The notes under the pieces are model-generated. The model had not been told where the DNA came from. It worked only from the letters and a program-made list of their open reading frames with translations, and searched no databases. Below, in pieces: positions 8,029-15,431 of a stretch of DNA of 42,038 nucleotides. Both the position numbers and the translations under genes were made by a program. Within the stretch, counting starts at the first letter, position 1. Each line of letters starts with the position of its first letter. Source of the DNA: an uncultured Chthonomonadales bacterium (lineage in GTDB: Bacteria; Armatimonadota; Chthonomonadetes; Chthonomonadales; CAJBBX01); assembly GCA_938005745.1 (NCBI GenBank), contig CALLMM010000028.1:1-42038 (forward strand), read 5' to 3'.

Positions 8029-8060
8029 CTCCCCCTCTTCCCTAGCGGAAGGAGGGGGAG
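8029..8060. other. GC-rich inverted repeat between tpx and glycosyltransferase copy B
   Basis: CTCCCCCTCTTCC and GGAAGGAGGGGGAG can pair around CTAGC with one bulged base. No T-tract follows on the minus strand, where both flanking genes lie. It could attenuate or process the transcript, but it may be only an intergenic repeat. Confidence 0.45.
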
Positions 8061-8079
8061 GAAGGGAGAAGGTCTGGCG

Positions 8080-8601
8080 TCAGTCCAGATGGGAGCGCAC
8101 CGCGCTCAAAACGGCGTCATAGTTGGGCTGCTCGGTAACCTCCGGCACATACTCGACATACTGCAGCGTGCCGTCGGGTCCGACGACGAAGACCGCCCGC
8201 GCCTCCAGACGCAGCGGCTCGATGAGCGTGCCGTACGCCCGCCCGAAGCTGGCATCGCGGTGATCGGAGGCGGTCTGAATATGATGGGTCCCCTTGTCGT
8301 TGCAGAAACGCGCCTGCGCGAACGGCAGGTCCATGCTGACGGTCAGCACTTCGACCGAAGAGGGCAGCGAAGTTACCTCTTCATTGAATTTAATGGTCTG
8401 CAGTTCGCAGACCGGCGTATCGAGCGAGGGAACGACGCTGAGGATCAGCGTCTTGCCCTCGAAGTCCGCCAGGGTCAGGTCGCGCAGTCCATCGGGACCG
8501 CGCTGATGCAGCTTGAAATCCGGCGCCTTCTCTCCGACCTTCAGTTCCGGTCCTGCGAGGGGCAGCGGGTTTCCTCTCATGGTTACGGTGCGCTCCGCCA
8601 T
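8080..8601 (-). CDS. tpx: thiol peroxidase, Tpx-type atypical 2-Cys peroxiredoxin
   Basis: A 173-aa peroxiredoxin that reduces H2O2 and organic hydroperoxides using thioredoxin. The peroxidatic cysteine is in PSLDTPVC (C65) and the resolving cysteine in DLPFAQARFC (C100); both match the Tpx pattern. There is no signal peptide, so it is likely cytoplasmic. The start is decided by the ribosome binding site: AAAGGAG (8610-8616, minus strand) is 8 bp before ATG 8601 but only 2 bp before the upstream ATG 8607. It may be first in a transcript with the two glycosyltransferases. Confidence 0.95.
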   Translation of the reverse strand: MAERTVTMRGNPLPLAGPELKVGEKAPDFKLHQRGPDGLRDLTLADFEGKTLILSVVPSLDTPVCELQTIKFNEEVTSLPSSVEVLTVSMDLPFAQARFCNDKGTHHIQTASDHRDASFGRAYGTLIEPLRLEARAVFVVGPDGTLQYVEYVPEVTEQPNYDAVLSAVRSHLD

Positions 8602-8699
8602 TGGCATAACTCCTTTCTGTCACGCATCCCTGAATAGATAACCGGCGATGGCTCTGTCGCCCGCTTCCGGTGTCATTGGCATGCTCTTACGGCGAGTCC

Positions 8700-8705
8700 A
8701 TTATA
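8700..8705 (-). promoter_or_regulatory. possible -10 element for tpx
   Basis: A perfect TATAAT occurs on the minus strand about 100 bp upstream of tpx, just beyond the end of the upstream gene. I see no good -35 at 16-19 bp, so this is a partial promoter, perhaps activator-dependent. Confidence 0.4.
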
Positions 8706-8716
8706 CCGCAAACCGG

Positions 8717-11700
8717 CTATCGTCGGGTGAGTCGTCCATTCGGAGGTGCCGGGCGGGACGGAGCGGGAGGCGCAGGGCGGTTCTCCAGATACTCCGGGCT
8801 GGTCAGCAGCGTCTTGAGGATCGGTCGAATGGCGAAGTTGCTGGCGTGCGCGCGATCCCACAGCCGCTTGTATAGCCCCCGCTCATCGTTCTGATAGCGC
8901 ATCTCGCGCCCGAAGTAGAAGATGAAGTGCGTCTGAATCATGGTCCGCACAAAACGCTCCTTGTTGACGGCGGACTTAGCGAACGCCTCCATCCCCTCGC
9001 CTTTGAACGGATAGGAGGCGACGAGGGCGCGGTCGGTCGCGTCAATCAGCTTTCCGTCCTCGTCCTTCGGGCGATAGTCTCCCTCATCCGTCCAGTGGCT
9101 GCGCTGGTATGCCAGCGGAGTCAGAATCTTGTGGCAGCTGTAGCAGACCGTGTCCGGGTTGGTGGTGGAGACGGCGGTGATCGTCTGGCGCATCTCGACG
9201 ACGGACGGCGGGATGACGAAGACATAGCCAAGAAACTTCTCGGCGACCTGCGCGGCGTAGTTGAAGTGCGGCAGACCGGGCTTGCCGCGAATGAAGCCCT
9301 TCATGGTCAGCAGTCCCGTCTTTCCATGATGCGACGGGCGCGGCTGCCGCTGCATCCGGGTGTCTACCGTGTAGTCGGCGGTCAGTATCTCCTTGAACGA
9401 CCGGTTGTTGAAGGCGATATAGGTCCACAGACGCACCGGCTCATCGTCCACCTCCGACCCTCTGCTCTCCAGATAGAGGCGGATGCGCCGGGTGTAGAAG
9501 TCCCGAAACTCCTGGCTGTTCAGATAGCTGTCAATCAGCGCGCTGAGCGTCTCGCCCTTCTCCAGCCGCTTCAGTTCCGCCTCGGTCGGCGTCCGCGCGA
9601 CCAGGTCCTGCGCGATCTTGACCAGCTGCAGCCGCTGACGCTCCTTCGGGTCCTTCACCGTCGCCAGCGAGAGAGGGCGGGAGAAGAGGAAGTCGGGATG
9701 CTTCATCAGCGCGCGGCACAGCCCCTCCCATGCCGCCTGCTGCGCGGTCATCGGCGGGGCGACAAACGCCAGCGACGGCTTATCGGCGTTCTTCAGCGCG
9801 ATCCGCGGGCCGCCCATCTGTTTCCAGGAGAAGGTCAGCCGGCTCTGCTGGAGATTGAAGCTGGCGGAGGCGTCCAGCGTTACCTCCGCACCGGGAACGG
9901 CGCGCGCCGGATAGCGCACCTGTATGATGGGAGCCGACTCCTCGGCGCGAACGATGACCGGCGCGTTCATCTCGTTGCCGTCGCGTCCCGGATAGCTGAC
10001 CTGCACGCGGTAGAACTCCTGCGGGTTCCAGGAGGCTCTCATCGCGGAGGGACGGAACAGCAGGGAGAGATCGCCCTTGCTGGTATTGCCGTCCGACAGC
10101 AGCTTCGCGCTGATCTTGCGGTAGTAGTTGAAGGTTCCGGGATCGTAGTTCTGCCACTTCTCCCTGCCCTGCGCCTTATCGTTGGTCACCGTAAAGACGC
10201 CCGGCGATCGCATATCGGCAGCCGCCATTGGGAGAAAACGCACGGCGTCGGCGACGACGAGACGCTGCGTGTCGGCGTTGCTGATCTCGACGCCGCCCTG
10301 CTCGCCAAACCGGAAGGCGGTCGGCAGCTCCACAAACGGGCGGGTGTCGTCCGACTGGTCCATCGTGTAGTGCGCCTCGCCTTTCGGCGGGATCGGCGGG
10401 GCGGGGGGCGCGGCAAGACGGCTCGGGTCGTGGGAGAAGACCTCCACCGGCACGGCGGTCGCGTTGGAGCCTCCGCGTCCCCGGCGTCCGGGGCGCGCCT
10501 CGCCCTTGCGCCACAGCAGCGCGATCTCGTACTGCCCGTCCTTTTCGACCTTGAGCGGGAAGACGATCAGGCTGCTGCCCTTATTCATGTTCTCGTCTTC
10601 GTAGCTGCGCACGCCGTTGCGGTCTACCAGCCGCCAGGCTCCCTGCGGCTGAACGGAGGGATCGGTCACCGGGATCAGCTGGACGCCGGTCTGGGGCAGC
10701 GGTCCTCTCAACTCCACCGCGTGCACAGAGACATTGCCGACCGTGCCGCGATTAGAGACCTCGACGCGCTGCTCCCGGTCTCCCGCCTTCAGGGTGAACT
10801 TCTCGCCCAGCTTCTGCCGGAGGATCGCGCCCTCCCCCTGCGCGCTCTGATCCACATACTGCTGAGTGAGACCCAGTTTTCCGGTCAGCAGGCGGATCGT
10901 AAAGCTCTTGAGGGCGGTTCGACCCTGCTCATCGCGCACCGTCAACTCGAACCGGGCGTCCTGCTCTTCGGAGGCTAACTGCGCTTCGGCGCGATGGACG
11001 CCCTGCAGGAAGCGGAAGGCGTCCCGTATCTCGGCTTCGGTGGGATTGCGGTAGAGCATCCGGTTATACAGCAGGCGGATGGCGCGCCGGTAGGAGGCGT
11101 CCGGCGCCTGCATCTTCAGGGGGGAGGCGAGGGTCGGAAAGTCGCGGAAGGGACCGGTGCGCGCCAGATAGGCGCGGGAGGCGACATCGCGCGACATCAT
11201 CTCGACCCCCGTCAGATAGGTCGCCGAGGCTTTGGAGGATTCGTCGAACCGCCGCAGGAAGTCTGCACCGCCAAAGAGGGCGATATTTTCGTTGAACAGA
11301 TCGCGTCCGTCGCGCTGCCACTCATCGTTGAAGATGGTCTTCACCTTGCCGCGAAGCTGATAGTAGGTGAGGAAGGTGTTGTCCAGTTTCGGAGCGGCCT
11401 TTCCGCCGTAGGGAGCCAGCAGCGCGGGCGGGAAGATCTCGTCGGGCTTTGCGCCGGCGTGCAGACGGTCATACAGATCGTTGGTGAAGCTGCGGAGCAT
11501 CTGCACCTCCGCGTCGGTCCAGGCTTTTGCAGGCGGGGGAGGCATGAGGCGCGACTTATCCGGCGTGCTGACGCGCGCCAGCAGCGAACTCGGGTTCTCC
11601 GCCTCGAAGTGTCCGCCGGTCAGCAGCGCCTTGAAGGTCTCCGGCGCGCTTGCCAGCATCTTCAGCGGAGTCGCGCTCCTTGTGTCGTGGCAGGGCAGGC

Positions 11701-11956
11701 AGCTTGCTCCCTCGCGGGTCAGCAGGGGCCATATCTCCTTCTGAAACCGCTCCAGGAACCGGCGCGTGTCTTCAGGCGAGAGCAGCGAAGCCAGCGCTTT
11801 GGCGGAATCGGTCTTTCCGGCTTGTGCGGGCGGCGCGCTCTTCTTCGGCGCCTGCCTCTCCTTGCGCTGTCCCGGCAGTCCATAGACGGACGCCATGATC
11901 AGCACAAATGTCATCACGAACGCCGCGATGGCTCCCAGATGAAGTCGCGTTCTCAT
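8717..11956 (-). CDS. large exported diheme cytochrome-type protein with PKD/REJ-like domain
   Basis: A 1079-aa protein with an N-terminal hydrophobic segment (about 8-28) for export or anchoring. It has two C-x-x-C-H heme motifs, CLPCH (C86-H90) and CYSCH (C938-H942). The first lies in a region like the planctomycete-type cytochrome domain. The segment around LYNRMLYRNPTEAEIRDAFRFL and the C-terminal MIQTHFIFYFGREM...LLTSPEYLENR resemble DUF1588/DUF1585-type modules that accompany such cytochromes in Planctomycetota (recognised from memory). A PKD/REJ-like beta-sandwich (PGAEVTLDASASF...FSWKQMGGP) sits at about 695-750. The middle third has no family I recognise. It is probably a periplasmic or surface redox protein; the substrate is unknown. 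Confidence 0.75.
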   Translation of the reverse strand: MRTRLHLGAIAAFVMTFVLIMASVYGLPGQRKERQAPKKSAPPAQAGKTDSAKALASLLSPEDTRRFLERFQKEIWPLLTREGASCLPCHDTRSATPLKMLASAPETFKALLTGGHFEAENPSSLLARVSTPDKSRLMPPPPAKAWTDAEVQMLRSFTNDLYDRLHAGAKPDEIFPPALLAPYGGKAAPKLDNTFLTYYQLRGKVKTIFNDEWQRDGRDLFNENIALFGGADFLRRFDESSKASATYLTGVEMMSRDVASRAYLARTGPFRDFPTLASPLKMQAPDASYRRAIRLLYNRMLYRNPTEAEIRDAFRFLQGVHRAEAQLASEEQDARFELTVRDEQGRTALKSFTIRLLTGKLGLTQQYVDQSAQGEGAILRQKLGEKFTLKAGDREQRVEVSNRGTVGNVSVHAVELRGPLPQTGVQLIPVTDPSVQPQGAWRLVDRNGVRSYEDENMNKGSSLIVFPLKVEKDGQYEIALLWRKGEARPGRRGRGGSNATAVPVEVFSHDPSRLAAPPAPPIPPKGEAHYTMDQSDDTRPFVELPTAFRFGEQGGVEISNADTQRLVVADAVRFLPMAAADMRSPGVFTVTNDKAQGREKWQNYDPGTFNYYRKISAKLLSDGNTSKGDLSLLFRPSAMRASWNPQEFYRVQVSYPGRDGNEMNAPVIVRAEESAPIIQVRYPARAVPGAEVTLDASASFNLQQSRLTFSWKQMGGPRIALKNADKPSLAFVAPPMTAQQAAWEGLCRALMKHPDFLFSRPLSLATVKDPKERQRLQLVKIAQDLVARTPTEAELKRLEKGETLSALIDSYLNSQEFRDFYTRRIRLYLESRGSEVDDEPVRLWTYIAFNNRSFKEILTADYTVDTRMQRQPRPSHHGKTGLLTMKGFIRGKPGLPHFNYAAQVAEKFLGYVFVIPPSVVEMRQTITAVSTTNPDTVCYSCHKILTPLAYQRSHWTDEGDYRPKDEDGKLIDATDRALVASYPFKGEGMEAFAKSAVNKERFVRTMIQTHFIFYFGREMRYQNDERGLYKRLWDRAHASNFAIRPILKTLLTSPEYLENRPAPPAPSRPAPPNGRLTRR

Positions 11957-12363
11957 GCGCTCAGTCTCCCGTCAGCTGCTTCTGTTCGGCAATAGATAGC
12001 CGGGCTAATCACTCTGACAACTTTCGCTCTATTATGTGGCAGGTTTCTATCGTTCGTCAAGGAGATACGCGATATCTTCCCGGAACGGATAGAAGAAGTT
12101 CGGGTCTACTGCAGAGACGATCTTAGGAGTGTGCGTGATCCTATGCGGGGGTCAGCTCAGAGCCGCCGTCATTGTCCAGAGGCTCTCAGATAACCGCTTC
12201 CTGCAGGGCAGCACCGACAAGAGAGTTCCCCGTCTCCGTCGCGTAGTGGGCATTCGTCATGCAGGAGACGGGCGTTTTGGCGAAATAGATCGCCATCGGG
12301 ATGCCGTACTCCTGCCGGCGCAAACCGCGCTTTCAGCGAAGAGAACGCAACGCCAGACCGGGA
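11957..12363. other. 407-bp gap with possible gene relics
   Basis: No intact gene is visible. On the plus strand, about 12005-12170 reads as an open stretch including FVKEIRDIFPERIEEVRVY, which resembles the start of a small MNT-type nucleotidyltransferase, but the expected GSRARG motif does not follow. On the minus strand, 12195-12340 encodes about 48 codons ending NSLVGAALQEAVI and a stop, preceded in frame by another stop; this looks like the C-terminal end of a lost protein. The two relics lie on opposite strands, so they are not one gene. No promoter or terminator was identified. Confidence 0.35.
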
Positions 12364-13836
12364 TCAGCCCTCGCTCTCGTTGACTTCGCGGGCGGCGCGC
12401 AGCCCCGACTCCAGCGCGCCGTTCATCCATCCCGGCTGTGAAGAGACGTGATCCCCGGCGAAGTGCACCCTTCCCTCCGGGCGGGCGAGATGCTGCCACA
12501 GCGCGGTCATCTGACCCGGCTTGAACCAGATGTAGCCGCCGCGCGCATACTCGTCCTGATCCCAGCTATGCGAGATCCCGCCCTCAAAGTGGGCGCGCGC
12601 GCCGGGGAAGACCTTCTCCATATGCTCCAGCGTGAAGGCGAGCCGCTCGCTCTCCCGCATCGCCGCTGTCTGCCGCGCGGAGGCTCCGGTCATGTACGAC
12701 TCCATGACTCCCCGAACGCCAGGCTGATTGAAGCTGACGTCGTGCGTCCACATGATGGGCAGGTCGGTGTTGGCGGAAGGGGTCAGCCCCTCCGCCTCCC
12801 AGAAACGCTGACGGGTCTGCAGATAGACCCGCGTCACGGAGGTAATCGGCAGTTCGGCGATGGCGCGGGCTTTCGTCTGGCTGAAGGGGGGCGTAACCGC
12901 GATGCGCGCCAGCAGCGGGAAGGGCAGCGCGCAGATCAGGCGGTCGCCGGTTACGGCGTCTCGGTGTCCGGCGCGCTGGTAGTGAACGCGCACGCCCTGC
13001 TCCGTCCGTTCGATCTGAACCGCCTCCGCGCCATAGCGGATCTTCTCGGACAGACGCTCCGCGAATGCCTTCGGAAGCTGGTCGTTGCCGCCGCGAAGGG
13101 TGTAACTTCGACGCGAGCCGCGCAGCAACGCCTGATCGCGCAGCAGCGACAGCGCGGAGTAGCTCTCGATGCTCTCCCCCCATAGATCGAGATAGCCGGC
13201 GCGCAGCAGCGCGATCGCTCCTTCGGAGGCTCCCCGGCTCCGCAGAAACTCCGCCATCGTCATCTGATCGTACCGCCGCAGCGGTTCGGGAGACCAGTCC
13301 GGCGCGCGCGGATCTCCGATCTCCTCCAGCGCGCTGCCGATATACTTCTGCCACATGCCGGGCTGTCCCAGCCGCTGCTCTTCCGCCGTCAGGTCCAGAT
13401 GCCAGCGGATGGCGGCGTTGGGGGAGAAGCGCACGCGCCTGCCGCGCAGATAGTAGACCGACTGAAAGTTCCGCAGGGGCGTCTCATCCAGAGGCAGGTT
13501 AAACTGACGCACATAACGCAGGGTATGCGTATGGTTGTCATGGATGTAGATCGCGCCCGCCTCGGCGTAGAGGTTGTCAGAGAGGAGGTTTCGGAGCGTG
13601 CAGACGCGCCCGCCCGGACGCAGCCGCGCCTCCAGGATCGTAACGTCGTGTCCGGCTTGCGTCAGTTCATATGCGGCGACCAGTCCCGACAGCCCCGCGC
13701 CCAGGACGATCACCCTGCGGGGAGGCGAGCGTCGCTGCAGGGGCGTCGCCCGTCCCGCCGGCGACAGCATGGCGAGCGCCGCCGCGCTCTGCGCGCTCGC
13801 TCCCAGAAACTCTCTGCGGCTCAGCGTGTGTCGCAT
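12364..13836 (-). CDS. Tat-exported FAD-dependent amine oxidase
   Basis: A 490-aa flavin monoamine oxidase-family protein. The N-terminus has a Tat motif SRREFLG (6-12) followed by an Ala-rich h-region, so it is likely exported folded with FAD. The dinucleotide-binding motif VIVLGAGLSGLVAAYELTQ (G46, G48, G51) ends with ILEAR (E69). RPGGRVCTL and the C-terminal VHFAGDHVSSQPGWMNGALE, which contacts FAD in this family, are present. It probably oxidises amines or amino acids; the substrate is not predictable. ATG 13836 is preceded by GGAGGAG at about 7 bp. It is divergent from the DUF2283-like gene. Confidence 0.85.
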   Translation of the reverse strand: MRHTLSRREFLGASAQSAAALAMLSPAGRATPLQRRSPPRRVIVLGAGLSGLVAAYELTQAGHDVTILEARLRPGGRVCTLRNLLSDNLYAEAGAIYIHDNHTHTLRYVRQFNLPLDETPLRNFQSVYYLRGRRVRFSPNAAIRWHLDLTAEEQRLGQPGMWQKYIGSALEEIGDPRAPDWSPEPLRRYDQMTMAEFLRSRGASEGAIALLRAGYLDLWGESIESYSALSLLRDQALLRGSRRSYTLRGGNDQLPKAFAERLSEKIRYGAEAVQIERTEQGVRVHYQRAGHRDAVTGDRLICALPFPLLARIAVTPPFSQTKARAIAELPITSVTRVYLQTRQRFWEAEGLTPSANTDLPIMWTHDVSFNQPGVRGVMESYMTGASARQTAAMRESERLAFTLEHMEKVFPGARAHFEGGISHSWDQDEYARGGYIWFKPGQMTALWQHLARPEGRVHFAGDHVSSQPGWMNGALESGLRAAREVNESEG

Positions 13837-13917
13837 ACCCCGCTCCTCCCGATAATGTGGTAGAGAGGGCAGACCGGAGCGCCCGGGCGGCGCCGTCGCG
13901 AGACGCCGATCCGTTTA

Positions 13918-13946
13918 TTGACTTCTTCCGGCGGGCGTGCTACACT
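13918..13946 (+). promoter_or_regulatory. sigma70 promoter for the DUF2283-like gene
   Basis: TTGACT (13918-13923), a 17-bp spacer and TACACT (13941-13946) lie about 37 bp upstream of the start codon, in the divergent region shared with the amine oxidase gene. Confidence 0.7.
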
Positions 13947-13982
13947 GCCGGAGAAGAAAAACGCGATTTCTGGAGGCGGCTC

Positions 13983-14333
13983 ATGTCCGGTTTTGACCTC
14001 TCGTATGACGGCGATGACGATGTGCTGGAGGTCGCCTTCGAGATTTTCGACGAGCAGTTTTCGCGCACGGTTACCCTCAACGACAACATTCTGCTCTTCA
14101 CCGATCTGAGCGGACGGGCGGTCTGGGGGCTGACGCTCTACGACTATGCGCGCCTGCTGCAGGTCGGCGAGACGGTCTTCACCGCGCTGGGCAGCCTCTC
14201 GGAGGAGCAGATCGAGGATGTGCTGGCGCTGATCGTCGAGCCGCCCGTTTCGCTGTTTCTGCAGTTGACCGATTCGGAGGCGCTGATTGCGCGTGTCCTC
14301 TCCCCGAATCTGGAGAGCCTGATTCTCGATTAG
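13983..14333 (+). CDS. DUF2283-like small acidic protein
   Basis: A 116-aa acidic protein. Its N-terminal half, YDGDDDVLEVAFE...LNDNILLFTDLSGRAVWGL, resembles the DUF2283 pattern (a Y-D-x-x-x-D-x-L strand, then a D-x-x-G-x-V-x-G strand). The C-terminal half is helical and Leu-rich. DUF2283 proteins have no firm function. ATG 13983 follows CTGGAGG at good spacing and is served by a clear promoter; upstream in-frame ATGs lie inside the divergent gene region. It appears monocistronic. Confidence 0.75.
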   Translation: MSGFDLSYDGDDDVLEVAFEIFDEQFSRTVTLNDNILLFTDLSGRAVWGLTLYDYARLLQVGETVFTALGSLSEEQIEDVLALIVEPPVSLFLQLTDSEALIARVLSPNLESLILD

Positions 14334-14446
14334 GAGCCTTTTCCAGCAGCGGGGTCTTCGATCGAGGAAACCTCAGCCGCGCACATTGCGTAACTGATTT
14401 CGTAAGAGGCGGAGAATGCCCGCCGGTTGGTACCAAGGAGGTTCGG

Positions 14447-15220
14447 ATGAAATTCATGCAGGCAGGACGCTGGATGGCGGCGGTCAGCCTCATCGGTCTG
14501 GCGGCGTCGGCGGCGGCTGCCCAGGACGCCGCGGCGATCATGAAGCGCGCAGTGCAGGCGATACAGAACGCCAGAACCTATCAGGCGGTCTGGCAGATGA
14601 CGACCAGTATGGGACAGATGGGCTCCATGACCATGAAGATGGAGATCAAAAAGTCCGGCAATAAGACGGCGATGAAGATGTCCCCGGTCGGTCAGCCGAC
14701 CGGAATGATGGCGATGGGCGCGACCATGGCGAACATGCAGATGGTAGATGACGGAAAGACCTCCTGGGTCTATCTGGCGGGCATGAACGGCTACATGAAG
14801 CAGCCGAGCCAGGCGAGCAATCGCCCCAACCCGGCGCAGATGATGGGTATCGGCGGGCAGGAGGCGACCTACAAGCTGCTGCGCACCGAGCAGGTCGGGG
14901 GCAAGCCGGCGTACGTGATCCAGGTGATCCCCAAGAACGCCAACGATCCGCGCCTGCGCAATATGCAGAACCTGCAGGTGCTTGCCTACGTGGACAAGGC
15001 GACGGGACGCACCCGCCAGATGCGTATGTCCGGCACCATGAGCGGTCCGCAGGGACAGTCCCAGCCGATGAACATCAACATGATCATTCAGAATGAACAG
15101 GTGAACGTTCCGATCCCGGACAGCGTCTTCAAGTTCACGCCTCCTACGGGCGCGAAGCAGATGAAGGGCGGCATGGGAATGCCGGGACCGGGCATGGCGC
15201 CGGGCGGCGGACGCCCGTAA
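14447..15220 (+). CDS. exported LolA/lipoprotein-sorting-like protein, Met-rich
   Basis: A 257-aa protein with a cleavable-looking signal peptide (about 1-25, ending ASAAAAQD). The body resembles the LolA-type 'outer membrane lipoprotein-sorting' fold: an N-terminal helix DAAAIMKRAVQAIQNARTYQA, then repeated beta strands and a C-terminal PDSVFKFTPP. It is strikingly rich in methionine, with Met-Gly-rich runs mid-protein and a Gly-Pro-Met tail. Met-rich exported proteins can bind copper, but this is speculation. An AAGGAGG precedes ATG 14447 at good spacing. The last 14 bp of the gene recur just downstream (15228-15241). Confidence 0.75.
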   Translation: MKFMQAGRWMAAVSLIGLAASAAAAQDAAAIMKRAVQAIQNARTYQAVWQMTTSMGQMGSMTMKMEIKKSGNKTAMKMSPVGQPTGMMAMGATMANMQMVDDGKTSWVYLAGMNGYMKQPSQASNRPNPAQMMGIGGQEATYKLLRTEQVGGKPAYVIQVIPKNANDPRLRNMQNLQVLAYVDKATGRTRQMRMSGTMSGPQGQSQPMNINMIIQNEQVNVPIPDSVFKFTPPTGAKQMKGGMGMPGPGMAPGGGRP

Positions 15221-15241
15221 CCAGGCAGCGGACGCCCGTAA
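15207..15241. repeat. short direct repeat at gene 3' end
   Basis: GCGGACGCCCGTAA occurs at 15207-15220, spanning the stop codon of the Met-rich protein gene, and again at 15228-15241. The offset is 21 bp, which suggests a small slippage duplication of the gene end. Confidence 0.85.
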
Positions 15242-15431
15242 TCGGTCAGGAGCCGAATACGCCAGAAGGCTGCCCGTGAAACGTCCGGAAGGGTCTGTGG
15301 ATAAGAAAACCGCAGACCCTTTTGCCTTTTACAGGGAGATGGAGGGCGGTTGTCGAATCGCAAGACACCGTTGCAGCGCGTGGCAGCGCGGTCTGAGCGA
15401 CAGACCGCCGCCGGGAGGGAGCGTAACTGTG

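Noticed and set aside
8927..10978. Long plus-strand frame opposite the large cytochrome-type gene
   Set aside because: It lacks family motifs and is Arg/Leu-rich low-complexity; the minus frame has a signal peptide, two heme motifs and recognisable domains.
12129..12383. Small 84-aa plus-strand gene
   Set aside because: It overlaps the end of the amine oxidase gene antisense, has no ribosome binding site and is Arg-rich and featureless; the gap is better read as decayed sequence.
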